Source: QYOJ01 sp964449285 (GTDB lineage: Bacteria > Bacteroidota > Bacteroidia > Bacteroidales > FEN-979). From it: a stretch of 26,042 bases of DNA. Of this stretch, positions 1-8,001 are shown one piece after another. The stretch is from assembly GCA_964449285.1 (NCBI GenBank), contig CAYUZX010000048.1, positions 1-26,042 of the forward strand, written 5' to 3'. Both the position numbers and the translations under genes were made by a program. Position 1 is the first letter of the stretch. Each line of letters begins with the position of its first letter. The notes beneath the pieces were generated by a model, which was not told the DNA's origin, searched no databases, and was given only the letters and a program-made list of their open reading frames with translations.

Positions 1-279
1 CAAAATATATCTGAGTTCTTGGGTTTTGATCGGAAAACGGCCCCCAGGTATTTGCCATTCTCCCGCAGGGTTGAAATGCGCAGTACTGTCCCAGAGAAAA
101 AAAATCAAGGTATTAAATTTCGCATAATTGAAAAAATCGCGAAGCACCTGTTCCCCGTTTTTACAAGCCAATCGCGTTGGGAATCCATCCTGGTGAAATT
201 TTAATGTTCCTAAAACGCATAGAATCAAGTATTGGATTGCAGATATCCTTGAAGTGCAAGAGTAAGTGTAAACAATTTT
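1..279 (-). other. Open minus-strand frame running off the left edge, no ATG
   Basis: Reading leftwards, this frame is open for 93 codons after a TAA at 280-282 and leaves the window at base 1. It reads like protein in places (for example FFNYAKFNTLIFFLWDST and HFNPAGEWQIPGGRFPIK), but it has no in-frame ATG; the only candidate starts are TTG codons. A second minus-strand frame with an ATG also gives a sensible-looking short peptide before a TAA, and the plus strand is open for 61 codons at 19-204. Several open frames in one stretch argue for a decayed gene or a repeated non-coding element over a living gene. I recognise no family. I see nothing else in the 322 bases before the first real gene. 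Confidence 0.2.
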
Positions 280-322
280 TTAATCAAGGAAACCTTTTTC
301 TCGGTGTCATGATATGGTTGGT

Positions 323-2740
323 TTAATGCGATCGGATGATCAGCTTTTTAGTCGTTGTTTTGTCTTTGAAAGAGATCCTTAAAAAATAAATGCCAGATGG
401 GAGTGGTTCACTTATCCTGAGTCCATCAAAATCGAGATCGTTAGGTTCAAACATTAGCACGGTTCGTCCGTTTGTAGCGACCAATTCAACTTTCCGAACC
501 TCTTCCTGCCTAAGGAAGTTAATCCTGAATCGTCCTTCAGAAGGGTTCGGGTATACCTGTACTTCAGAATCTGATTGGTCGTCGGCAATCCCTACATTTG
601 GATTGAATAATTCACTTCGAAAAGCGCTGTTAGTGAAGGTAGAGGCATAACAGTACCAGGCTGAATTACTCATGTATGCGTTTGAAAATCCAGTGATATT
701 AGATGCACTCAGACTGTCACTGCCAGTTGTCCATGTGATGCCTCCATCAGTTGAAATCTGAACGGCATTCTGTGTCGAGGCACAGTAAACGACGTCAGGA
801 TAAACCGGATGAATCAGGATATCGGATACCTTAGAATATGAACTCAAAGTGAGGTTTGTCGTGTTCCAACTGGCACCTCCATCGGAAGAGATGCAGATGG
901 TTCCGTTATTTCCATACCCACCGCATCCGGCCAGAATTGTATTGGAATCGTCCGGACTGCAAACAATGGCACCTCCCCATTTGTAGGTAACCGGAATCGT
1001 GATTCCGATCTCAGACCAGGTGTAACCTCCGTCCATGCTTTTTAGGAATCCACCCTGTACTTCCGATTTATATCCTGCATAGATTATCTCATCATTTGAG
1101 TTCGGGTCTATGAATAGGAATTGTATGCTGTAAAAATTATCAGGTGATCCGATATAGGTATTGATCCAGTCCTGACCTCCGTTGATACTAATGTAGATTA
1201 CCGGAGCCCATCCGTTCACGCCAAAGTTATTCCCTCCAATAAAGATCAGGCCCGGATCCGTAGATGAGGTCGTGAGCGCGAAAATCTGTGTTTCGAAAAG
1301 AGTTCCGATGTTAGGTCCCATGTTATCCCATGTGTTACCACCATCGGTCGACTTGTACAATCCCTCCTGAGCAATTGTGGATGGACCATTTGACCAGGCA
1401 TACATGGCGCCGTCAGCACCAAATGTAACTTGTGAAAAGCGAGTGCCGGGAAGGCCGGTTGGCAAGCTCCATGTCTCACATCCATTGGAGCTCATGTAGC
1501 ATCCACCTGAATTCTCTGCTTCAAAACCTACCATCACCTCCTGAGGGTCCAGTGGGTTGATCTCGATGTCATCTACCTGAAGTGTTGCGATCCCACTATT
1601 GGCGAACTCCCATGTAAGGCCGGCATCACTACTTTTACATAGGGCCAGACTTAAAAACCCGGCATATATTTGATCCGGTTCTCCCGGTTTCATAGCAAGG
1701 CATCGGGCTGCGCCAGCTTCCCCAGCTCCCGTGGCATTAAAATTCCAGGTGCTCCCTGCATCGGTCGAGTAGTAAACTCCGTCTCCTTCCGTTGCCACAT
1801 ACATATTATTGATATCTGCTAGATCAATGAGGATGTCATTTGAGACCTTATTGGGGAAGTTACCAGAGATATTTATCCAGGAGATGCCATAGTCGTCACT
1901 CTGATAGATCCCCATATACTGACTTCCGAAAAGTTGGCCACCAGCTACAAAAACCTTCTGTCCGGCGATAGCGACAGCATTGTAAGGGACTCCGGATGGC
2001 AGGTTGGCAGAGCGGTTTGCCCAGGTTGATCCTCCATCTGATGTAGCAACAATTCTTGCATCGCTAAACCCACTGTTAGCAACTGCAAAAAGAGTCTGAC
2101 TGTCATCGGGGTCAATACAGATATCAATCACACTCCATCCAATTGGTAACACACTGGTCAGATCGAAAGCAGTCCAGGTTTCTCCTGAATCCGTGGATCT
2201 CACAATAACGTTATTTGACGTTGCGGAGATATTGGAAGACAATCCTACGTAAATTGTGGAAGAATCGCTCGGGTCCGTCGCCAGGCAAAGACCTTGTAAG
2301 TTCACCGGGATGTTCCGGGTATGCCATGAAGTCCCTCCATTGGTGGATCGGAACACTTTCCCAAATGTATAATGTCCAGTTGCGAAGATGGTTCCATCAG
2401 TGAGCGTGGCGAAAGAATTGACATTATTTGAACTTATCCCGGCAAGGGAAGTCACAACAACCCAGCTGTCGCCCCCATCGTTGCTCACAAACGGAAGTCC
2501 GGCTGCAGCATAGAGGGTAATTGGATTTTGTGGGTCGATGGCCAGGTCGACCACATCCCCTCCAAAAGGCCCGACAGGGGTCCATGGATTTCCTCCTTTA
2601 GAGAAGAGGTTCCCCTCAACAAGCCTCAGATTTGACTTATGTGGTACATTTCCGGCATCATCTGTTGCTGGAACCGGAGATTGAGCGCCAGTTGTAAGGG
2701 CCAATACCAGGGAGAAAAGAGTGATGAGTACGTTTTTCAT
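323..2740 (-). CDS. Secreted BNR/VPS10-like repeat protein with T9SS type A sorting domain
   Basis: This is an 805-residue exported protein of unknown target. Residues 1-20 are a signal peptide (MKNVLITLFSLVLALTTGAQ). The body holds about thirteen BNR/Asp-box-like repeats of the form S-x-D/N-G-G-x-T/S-W (STDGGNTW, SSDGGASW, STDGGITW and others), which build beta-propellers in sialidases, VPS10 domains and photosystem stability factors. The last 80 or so residues, starting at VQVYPNPSEGRF and ending in KKLIIRSH, form a T9SS type A sorting domain that would direct the protein across the outer membrane to the surface or medium. No sialidase catalytic Arg triad or FRIP motif is evident, so an enzyme function is not supported; binding or adhesion is more likely. 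It lies 43 bases after the transporter gene on the same strand and has a perfect -7 box upstream. Confidence 0.9.
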   Translation of the reverse strand: MKNVLITLFSLVLALTTGAQSPVPATDDAGNVPHKSNLRLVEGNLFSKGGNPWTPVGPFGGDVVDLAIDPQNPITLYAAAGLPFVSNDGGDSWVVVTSLAGISSNNVNSFATLTDGTIFATGHYTFGKVFRSTNGGTSWHTRNIPVNLQGLCLATDPSDSSTIYVGLSSNISATSNNVIVRSTDSGETWTAFDLTSVLPIGWSVIDICIDPDDSQTLFAVANSGFSDARIVATSDGGSTWANRSANLPSGVPYNAVAIAGQKVFVAGGQLFGSQYMGIYQSDDYGISWINISGNFPNKVSNDILIDLADINNMYVATEGDGVYYSTDAGSTWNFNATGAGEAGAARCLAMKPGEPDQIYAGFLSLALCKSSDAGLTWEFANSGIATLQVDDIEINPLDPQEVMVGFEAENSGGCYMSSNGCETWSLPTGLPGTRFSQVTFGADGAMYAWSNGPSTIAQEGLYKSTDGGNTWDNMGPNIGTLFETQIFALTTSSTDPGLIFIGGNNFGVNGWAPVIYISINGGQDWINTYIGSPDNFYSIQFLFIDPNSNDEIIYAGYKSEVQGGFLKSMDGGYTWSEIGITIPVTYKWGGAIVCSPDDSNTILAGCGGYGNNGTICISSDGGASWNTTNLTLSSYSKVSDILIHPVYPDVVYCASTQNAVQISTDGGITWTTGSDSLSASNITGFSNAYMSNSAWYCYASTFTNSAFRSELFNPNVGIADDQSDSEVQVYPNPSEGRFRINFLRQEEVRKVELVATNGRTVLMFEPNDLDFDGLRISEPLPSGIYFLRISFKDKTTTKKLIIRSH

Positions 2741-2770
2741 ATTAGGGCTGGTTTGATATTACAATTACAG

Positions 2771-2778
2771 CAAATTTA
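2771..2778 (-). promoter_or_regulatory. Bacteroidota -7 promoter box TAAATTTG
   Basis: On the minus strand TAAATTTG matches the Bacteroidota -7 consensus TAnnTTTG at every fixed base. It lies 30 bases before the ATG at 2740, which gives a leader of about 25 bases. No TTG is found 17-23 bases upstream, so the -33 part is missing. It suggests the T9SS gene can be transcribed on its own. Confidence 0.4.
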
Positions 2779-2783
2779 AGAAA

Positions 2784-4097
2784 TTAGGGAGTAGTTGCCT
2801 TGTTATACCTTCCCTTAAAAAGATCATCCCTCCGGTACGACCATCGCATCAGCGCCATCGCGGATAGCAGAACTATGAGAGTAAGCAGGAATATCCCGGT
2901 GAATCCCATCAATTCATAGAAGTATACTCCAAATAACGGAGCAAAGAGGGAGCGGACACCAGTGAGCGAGAGGTGAACCGACTGGTAATCGTCTGCCTCT
3001 TCCGGTTTGCAGAAATAGGCCGAACCAATGTACCATACCAATGCCATGGTAGCGGCGAAAATCCCGTAAAACCCAAAGGAGATTAGCAACATGTAATAGA
3101 TCTCGATGCCAAGGATCTCAACATGCCAGGGAGCATATTCCGTAACCAGGAGAAACAGGATGTACATAAATAAGGCAGCAAATGTGATAGCGGCAAACTT
3201 CCGGGGATCCAGCCGGCTGAGCAACTTTCCGAAAAACGGCAGCAAAAGGATAGCCATGATGTTGTAGGCGTTCTTGTAAAAGGCTACACTTGAATAGTTT
3301 AGATGCAGCTGATCCTCGAAAAAGATGTTGATGATGGTTACCGAAATCATAAAGGAGAATCCATATAACATGAAGCCAATTTCAAAGTGCCGGTAAGGTT
3401 TGTTGATTTTCAGAATATTGACCATACTCAGAAAAGAATGCTTCACGGAAGCAATGAATGTAAGGGATTCAATATTTTGCTGCACTTTAGAGTAATCTAT
3501 CTGCGACAAGACAAACAGGGAGGCCACTCCCAGGATCCCAATCAGTGGGAAAACATAGGTAAAAGCGAAGTTATCCATATCAAGCAAAATCCCATATGCA
3601 AAGGTGGTTATGAGGATGATGATCTTATTGAGGGAAGTAGCATAGCTGTATAGCTTTCCAAAATAATCATGCCGGTAGTTGGTTTTCAGCAGTACATTGA
3701 TCGCTGGGTAGATGATGATGTTGCCCGAAAAATAGATCAGAAAAACAAACAGAAAAAGATAGTGCCAGCCCGACTGACCACTCAGTGCTGCTTCACTTCT
3801 TGGAATGATCACTAGTAAAATAAGTGGCAAGCGGGTCACCAGACCGGTGATACGCAACATCTTTTTTTTGTTCCTGATCCGTTTTCTGAACTGGTTAAAG
3901 ATCACCAGGAAAAGAAAGACGATTGTACTGAACTGGAAAAGAAAAGCAAGCTGGTAATTTGATCCACGGAGACTATGGATAAACACATATTCATTCAATG
4001 CCAGTACACCCAGGATAATTCCTTCAAGCCCTGAATAAATCATGTGCAGGCGGAATGCAGTCTTTTCCCGAAGGTCCAGATTTTTTAATATCCCCAT
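2784..4097 (-). CDS. Multi-pass membrane transporter, MFS-like
   Basis: A 437-residue integral membrane protein with about twelve hydrophobic segments spread over its whole length and a strongly basic loop at residues 71-79 (RKRIRNKKK), as in the cytoplasmic loops of major facilitator superfamily carriers. Length and topology fit the MFS, but I see no clear subfamily motif, so the substrate is unknown. The gene starts 18 bases after the stop of the carbonic anhydrase gene on the same strand, and the two are probably co-transcribed. That pairing would be compatible with transport of an inorganic or organic anion, but this is inference. A short tandem repeat of ATTAGNG units fills the gap before it. 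Confidence 0.75.
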   Translation of the reverse strand: MGILKNLDLREKTAFRLHMIYSGLEGIILGVLALNEYVFIHSLRGSNYQLAFLFQFSTIVFLFLVIFNQFRKRIRNKKKMLRITGLVTRLPLILLVIIPRSEAALSGQSGWHYLFLFVFLIYFSGNIIIYPAINVLLKTNYRHDYFGKLYSYATSLNKIIILITTFAYGILLDMDNFAFTYVFPLIGILGVASLFVLSQIDYSKVQQNIESLTFIASVKHSFLSMVNILKINKPYRHFEIGFMLYGFSFMISVTIINIFFEDQLHLNYSSVAFYKNAYNIMAILLLPFFGKLLSRLDPRKFAAITFAALFMYILFLLVTEYAPWHVEILGIEIYYMLLISFGFYGIFAATMALVWYIGSAYFCKPEEADDYQSVHLSLTGVRSLFAPLFGVYFYELMGFTGIFLLTLIVLLSAMALMRWSYRRDDLFKGRYNKATTP

Positions 4098-4106
4098 TGA
4101 ATCAAC

Positions 4107-4134
4107 CCCTAATCTCTAATCGCTAATCCCTAAA
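4107..4134. repeat. Tandem repeat, four 7-bp units (CNCTAAT)
   Basis: On the plus strand the units are CCCTAAT, CTCTAAT, CGCTAAT and CCCTAAA; on the minus strand they read ATTAGNG. The repeat overlaps the end of the carbonic anhydrase gene and supplies its TAG stop codon and last residues. Confidence 0.8.
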
Positions 4135-4757
4135 TTATAGATCTCCTGGATATCCCTCAGCTTTTCCTGGAAATCGATCTCAAGATCAACAAGTTCTCCT
4201 GTATGCACATGAAACACCCAACCATGTACCAGCGGGAAGCCTTGATTCAGGTAGGACTTTTGCACCACGGCTGTTTTGATCACGCTAATGCATTGCTCTT
4301 CCACATTCAACTCTACAAGTCTCATATGCCGAGCCTCCTCATCGCTGATTCCATTGAGTTCCTGTCGGTGAAGCCGGTAAACATCCCGGATATTCCTCAG
4401 CCAGGGATTCAGGATCCCCAGGTCACGTGCTTCCATGGCAGCTTTAACCCCGCCACAGCCAGAATGTCCACATACCACAATATGTTTCACTTTCAGGTGA
4501 TCAACCGCAAAGTTGATGATGCTCATCACATTGAGGTCGTTGTTGTTGACTATGTTGCCGATGTTCCTGTGAACAAAAACCTCTCCGGGCCCAACACCCA
4601 TCAACTCCTCTGCTGTGACCCGGCTGTCGCTGCAGCCGATGTAAAGAAAATCTGGATTCTGACCTTGAGAAAGTTTCACAAAAAACTCCTTGTCGCAGGC
4701 CTTCTTCTCAGCCACCCATCGTTTATTGTTTTCAAAGATCTGCAAGTAAGTGATCAT
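4116..4757 (-). CDS. Beta-class carbonic anhydrase
   Basis: Catalyses reversible hydration of CO2 to bicarbonate in the cytoplasm. The ATG at 4757 is preferred because MITYLQIFENNKRW is the usual beginning of bacterial beta-carbonic anhydrases and gives 213 residues; a longer frame upstream to 4832 adds unrelated sequence that overlaps another possible small gene. Zinc ligands are visible: C42 with the D44/R46 dyad in CSDSRV, then H98 and C101 in GHSGCGG. No signal peptide is seen from this start. The C-terminal residues LGISD and the stop codon are encoded by a 7-bp tandem repeat. The transporter gene follows 18 bases downstream. Family assignment is secure. Confidence 0.95.
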   Translation of the reverse strand: MITYLQIFENNKRWVAEKKACDKEFFVKLSQGQNPDFLYIGCSDSRVTAEELMGVGPGEVFVHRNIGNIVNNNDLNVMSIINFAVDHLKVKHIVVCGHSGCGGVKAAMEARDLGILNPWLRNIRDVYRLHRQELNGISDEEARHMRLVELNVEEQCISVIKTAVVQKSYLNQGFPLVHGWVFHVHTGELVDLEIDFQEKLRDIQEIYNLGISD

Positions 4758-4767
4758 AGGGTCTCGT

Positions 4768-4920
4768 TTAGTATATGTTGAGATCTTTGCCCACTCCAAC
4801 TTCACCGTCATAAACCGAATGCACCTCTTCAAGGATATCCTGCTCTGTGCCTCCCCATTCCAGGATGTGACAGAGGATTACCAACTTCGGTTGTTTTCGG
4901 GTCAATTTTCTTTTCACCAC
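4768..4920 (-). CDS. Possible 50-residue protein of unknown function (GTG start)
   Basis: A short minus-strand frame begins with GTG GTG AAA and ends with TAA only 10 bases before the carbonic anhydrase ATG. It encodes 50 residues with ordinary composition; characteristic stretches are PKLVILCHILEWGGTEQDI and EEVHSVYDGEVGVGKDLNIY. There is a stop 9 codons upstream of the GTG in the same frame. The start region lies in a degenerate repeat that recurs in front of genes in this phylum. I recognise no family. It may be a real small gene translated ahead of the carbonic anhydrase, or the 3' remnant of a longer gene whose front was replaced by the repeat. Confidence 0.35.
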   Translation of the reverse strand: MVKRKLTRKQPKLVILCHILEWGGTEQDILEEVHSVYDGEVGVGKDLNIY

Positions 4921-4975
4921 CAAGAGACTAGGAAACAAAGATCACAAAAAAAGCAATGGTCCACAAACACGGAGG
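4905..4975. repeat. Degenerate A-rich repeat of CACCAAGAG/CACAAA-type units
   Basis: The plus strand runs CACCACCAAGAGACTAGG, then AAACAAAGATCACAAAAA, then a copy-like CCACAAACACGGAGGC. These look like worn copies of a roughly 9-bp word of the CACAAAGAC type that is widespread between genes in Bacteroidota (established impression, not searched). It separates the phosphatase gene from the small frame and the carbonic anhydrase. Confidence 0.4.
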
Positions 4976-4976
4976 C

Positions 4977-5738
4977 TCAGACAAGGTATTTATCCTTGAG
5001 GGCAATGAAATTCACATCAAGTATCTCGGTGAGAAACAAATCGACTGTATGATAGTGATATTCAATCTCCTCCAACGCTGCATCAAGGTATTCTCTCCGT
5101 ACTTCCATGAGGGGGCGAAGGATCTCACTATTGGGATTTCCTGCCTCCATCACTTCCCTGATGACCCTATCGGCCAAAGGTTTAAGATGGGTATTAGAGA
5201 GCATGTAATCTTTTCGGGCCTCCTCCCGGGAAACACCCAGCGCGATCAATAACAGATAGGTGGCCAGGCCGGTCCGGTCTTTTCCAGCTGCACAGTGGTA
5301 CATCAGCGGAAGTTGGTCAGTGGAGGCAAGAATTCTGAAAAACTCCCGGAAGTCGTCCTGATGATCTCTCACCATGCGCCGGTAATCCTTAATCAGAATT
5401 GTCTCCAATCCCTCTGCATCATTCTCTCCCAGCATCCGTTCAGCCGTGTCTCGTGCCGAATCAATGATCATTATCCGTTTGTTCTCCCGCACTGATGCAA
5501 TTGGGGGGGTAGGATAGTTGATCAGTTCCCTGTCGGACCGGAAATCAATGATCATCCGTATTCCGATCTCCTCGATCCGGCGGATATCCTCCTCTGAAAG
5601 CCGAGAGAAATCCCCGCTTCGATAGAGCAAACCGGCTCTTACAACTTCTCCGTCCATGGTCGGAATCCCGCCAATATCACGGAAGTTTGGTTGGTTCTTA
5701 AGAATAACAGGGATATGAAGCGGGGTGGTATCAAACAT
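4977..5738 (-). CDS. Protein tyrosine/serine phosphatase (Y_phosphatase3-like)
   Basis: A cytoplasmic phosphatase of the cysteine-based tyrosine/serine type. The ATG at 5738 gives 253 residues beginning MFDTTPLHIPVILKNQPNFR; a frame open to 5825 would overlap the divergent gene and adds no family-like sequence. Family landmarks appear in order: NFRDIGG (18-24), YRSGDFSRLSEED (39-51), IIDFRSDRE (63-71) and the P-loop HCAAGKDRTG with nucleophile C149 and R155, then DYMLSN. This matches the family that includes bacterial LipA/TpbA-like and Mycobacterium PtpB-like phosphatases. Substrate (phosphoprotein, phosphoinositide or other) cannot be told. It is divergent from the exported Memo-family gene, with 60 bases between start codons. 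Confidence 0.9.
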   Translation of the reverse strand: MFDTTPLHIPVILKNQPNFRDIGGIPTMDGEVVRAGLLYRSGDFSRLSEEDIRRIEEIGIRMIIDFRSDRELINYPTPPIASVRENKRIMIIDSARDTAERMLGENDAEGLETILIKDYRRMVRDHQDDFREFFRILASTDQLPLMYHCAAGKDRTGLATYLLLIALGVSREEARKDYMLSNTHLKPLADRVIREVMEAGNPNSEILRPLMEVRREYLDAALEEIEYHYHTVDLFLTEILDVNFIALKDKYLV

Positions 5739-5743
5739 GCTGA

Positions 5744-5751
5744 CAAAGGTA
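5744..5751 (-). promoter_or_regulatory. Possible -7 box TACCTTTG for the phosphatase gene
   Basis: On the minus strand TACCTTTG is a perfect TAnnTTTG match, but it ends only 5 bases before the ATG at 5738, so a transcript from it would be leaderless or nearly so. It forms an exact inverted repeat with the plus-strand box at 5772-5779. No -33 element is evident. Confidence 0.25.
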
Positions 5752-5771
5752 CTGATTTGCAAGGAAACCTT

Positions 5772-5779
5772 TACCTTTG
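5772..5779 (+). promoter_or_regulatory. -7 promoter box TACCTTTG for the Memo-family gene
   Basis: A perfect TAnnTTTG box that ends 19 bases before the ATG at 5799. It is part of a 13-base string, ACCTTTACCTTTG (5767-5779), found identically upstream of the AmrB-AmrA fusion gene at 20730-20742. No TTG lies at the usual distance upstream, so the -33 half is not supported. Confidence 0.5.
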
Positions 5780-5798
5780 GATCAAATAGCAGATCATT

Positions 5799-6911
5799 AT
5801 GTCTCGTAAACAAATTGCAACCCATTTTTTACTGTCGTTGATCATCTCACTTGTTATTTTGCCTGGCAGTACAATCCACGCCCAACGAGGCGGCATCAGA
5901 GAACCTGTTGACCCTGTTGGTTTTGCCACTCAGGCATGGCAGATGGATTCCGTGATGGCTCGGATCAACCGGCAATTCGGTAAGCAGATCAGCCAGGCCC
6001 TGGCTCAGAAGAGAATAACCAAAAAGTCCATCTGGAAGATGGCTATCTGTCCGCACGACGACTATGCCTATGCCGGATGGATGTATCCCATGGTCTTGCA
6101 GAACATCAAAGCGCCGACGGTAATTTTGCTTGGAGTTGCCCACAAAGCCCGGCAGTTTGGAGTAGAAGGGAAAATGGTGTTCGATTCATATGATTCATGG
6201 CATGCACCATACGGACCAGTCAGGGTTTCGGGCCTGCGTGATAAGATCACCAACCAGCTTCCCAGAGGCGAATATATCATCCACGACAGCCTCCAACAAG
6301 CAGAACATAGCCTGGAAGCTCTAATCCCTTTCCTCCAATTCTTTAATTCTGATGTAGAAATCGTTCCTATCTTGATCCCTGCCATGTCGATGGAACGGAT
6401 GGAAGGGCTGGCGGGATCCCTAGCCTGGGCTATTTCAAAAGTAATGGATACTGACGATCTGGAGTGGATGAAAGATATTGCCATTGTCATCTCCAACGAT
6501 GCCGTCCATTATGGTTGTGAAGACTGGGGAGGAACGGATATGGCTCCCTATGGATGTGATCAGGAGGGATACCAGAAAGCTGTAGCCCATGAGAAGGAGA
6601 TTATTGACAATTGCCTCACCGGCGGCATCGTGAAGATGAATATCCGTCGGTTTTCAGATTATACCGTTCAGGATACCAATTTCAGGATGTACAAATGGAC
6701 CTGGTGCGGCCGTTATTCAATTCCTTTCGGATTATTAACAGCATTCTACCTGCAACAACATACGAGAACCTATCCGCCTGCCGGGAACCTGATCGGTTAT
6801 TCAACTTCCATTGACCATCCTATATTGCCAGTTGAAGACCTGAGCATGGGTGTCACCGCCCCGGCTAACGTCAAACATTGGGTAGGATATGTGGCGGTTG
6901 GCTATAAATAG
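5799..6911 (+). CDS. amrB: Exported Memo-family protein, AmmeMemoRadiSam system protein B-like
   Basis: A 370-residue member of the Memo family (related to human MEMO1 and to the extradiol dioxygenase LigB fold). Residues 1-28 form a clear signal peptide (HFLLSLIISLVILPGSTIHA), so it should act in the periplasm or beyond. The family's metal-site residues are all visible: H86 in CPHDDYAYAG, H115 in LGVAHK, E169-H170 in EHSLE, D234 and H237 in SNDAVHYG, and C303 in WCGRYSI, which align with the H49, H81 and C244 regions of MEMO1. The usual PHAGY motif is PHDDY here. No AMMECR1 domain follows. It stands alone and divergent from the phosphatase gene, about 9 kb from the other AmmeMemoRadiSam genes. 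Reaction unknown; an iron- or copper-dependent role is inferred from the residues. Confidence 0.85.
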   Translation: MSRKQIATHFLLSLIISLVILPGSTIHAQRGGIREPVDPVGFATQAWQMDSVMARINRQFGKQISQALAQKRITKKSIWKMAICPHDDYAYAGWMYPMVLQNIKAPTVILLGVAHKARQFGVEGKMVFDSYDSWHAPYGPVRVSGLRDKITNQLPRGEYIIHDSLQQAEHSLEALIPFLQFFNSDVEIVPILIPAMSMERMEGLAGSLAWAISKVMDTDDLEWMKDIAIVISNDAVHYGCEDWGGTDMAPYGCDQEGYQKAVAHEKEIIDNCLTGGIVKMNIRRFSDYTVQDTNFRMYKWTWCGRYSIPFGLLTAFYLQQHTRTYPPAGNLIGYSTSIDHPILPVEDLSMGVTAPANVKHWVGYVAVGYK

Positions 6912-6924
6912 TGAGGTAGTGAGA
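6909..6924. repeat. Two 8-bp units TAGTGAGG / TAGTGAGA
   Basis: The first unit begins with the TAG stop codon of the Memo-family gene. The word is the reverse complement of CCTCACTA, which occurs as a tandem repeat inside the phosphatase-fold gene at 15345-15368. Confidence 0.6.
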
Positions 6925-6987
6925 TCAAATGAAAATCTAAAATCGATTTAATTGGAAATCACTTCGGCCCTCAACTTTTGACCCTGA

Positions 6988-8001
6988 TTAAAGTTGCTGG
7001 TATTCTATCGCCGGATAGCCTTTTTGACCAACATCATTATAAAAGCCAACAAACCTGAGCTTGTAATAGAATCCATTACGATTGCGAATCACGTAGGTGA
7101 TTCCCAGAGTGACGGTATAACTCCCTGATTCAAAATTATAGTATTTCCAGTCATATCCGATAACATCCAGGGCTGAAGCATAGACCATCTGCTGTGCAAT
7201 TTCAAAGTTGATGCCGGCAAAATTATTCAGCGTGTCTTTGGCCACCTCTACTCCATCACGGTTGACAAGCACTCCGGTTACAAGATAGGGATAAGCCTCC
7301 CCCAGATCAGTGAATAAGAGTGTGGTGTACTGCGTAAATAAAAGGTCCCAATTCATTTTGGGTGGTTGAAGATTTCGGATGGCACCTTCATTATCAAAAC
7401 TGAAATAAAGGTAATTTACCGTAGGGTCTTTGGGGATAATGGCAGAAACCGTTGTCCCTCCAGTCAATGGGGCGAATCGAAAGTAGAACTTACCATTCTT
7501 CAAACTGTCAAAGATGACCTGCATAAATCCAAGCGGCTTTCCAACATCATCAACCCCTCTGTTGATAGCATAAACATGCTGGTTAGAGATGGAATCGCCA
7601 TCCGCGGTTACATCAAACCACACACCGATGGCTGTGGAGTCGGGATTCCCATCTGAGCGGTCGAACCACCATGTTACTCCGATGGTATCCTGTGGTATCC
7701 CAAATGGTACAGCACCCAGGTCGGCAGCATACATAAAACTGGCAGTATTCAACAAAACATGCCATCCTTCCAGACTGCATTCAAATGCCAGGTCACTCTC
7801 CGTTTTCGAATTGGTGCTAATCACGCCAACAGAATCAAGGTCGTAGTAGACCTGGTATTCATAGGTCTGGGTCATCGCGATGGTATCGCTTTTCGCATCT
7901 CCACGCGGGTAGGGGACCACCTTCTCATCCTCTTTGAAACATCCGGTCAGGAATATCATCAGGAAAATAAACAATGGCCAAATTGACTTCAGACGTATCA
8001 T
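6988..8001 (-). CDS. HmuY-like surface lipoprotein
   Basis: A 337-residue lipoprotein. The signal ends in the lipobox LTGC with C21 as lipidated residue, followed by FKEDEK, an acidic/lysine stretch of the kind that sends Bacteroidota lipoproteins to the cell surface. The body resembles the HmuY family, known in Porphyromonas gingivalis as a heme-binding haemophore-like protein. Segments MNWDLLFTQY, VIGYDWKYYNF and FYYKLRFVGF have close counterparts in the T9SS protein at the start of this operon (SWDILFTKY, NIGWDWKTFNM, VYRLKFTGF), so the two are paralogues. The ATG overlaps the TonB receptor stop codon by four bases (ATGA), implying coupled translation. Heme as the ligand is inference; other metals or metallophores are possible. 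Confidence 0.85.
   Translation of the reverse strand: MIRLKSIWPLFIFLMIFLTGCFKEDEKVVPYPRGDAKSDTIAMTQTYEYQVYYDLDSVGVISTNSKTESDLAFECSLEGWHVLLNTASFMYAADLGAVPFGIPQDTIGVTWWFDRSDGNPDSTAIGVWFDVTADGDSISNQHVYAINRGVDDVGKPLGFMQVIFDSLKNGKFYFRFAPLTGGTTVSAIIPKDPTVNYLYFSFDNEGAIRNLQPPKMNWDLLFTQYTTLLFTDLGEAYPYLVTGVLVNRDGVEVAKDTLNNFAGINFEIAQQMVYASALDVIGYDWKYYNFESGSYTVTLGITYVIRNRNGFYYKLRFVGFYNDVGQKGYPAIEYQQL

Noticed and set aside
19..204. 61-codon plus-strand frame with ATG and stop
   Set aside because: It is not similar to anything I recognise and the opposite strand is also open; a length of 61 codons is not evidence by itself.
4203..4781. 192-codon plus-strand frame
   Set aside because: It is antisense to the carbonic anhydrase, whose zinc and catalytic motifs are intact; the opposite frame shows no family features.
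6940..6949. Palindrome AAATCGATTT between convergent genes as a terminator
   Set aside because: Short, AT-rich and without a following T tract.
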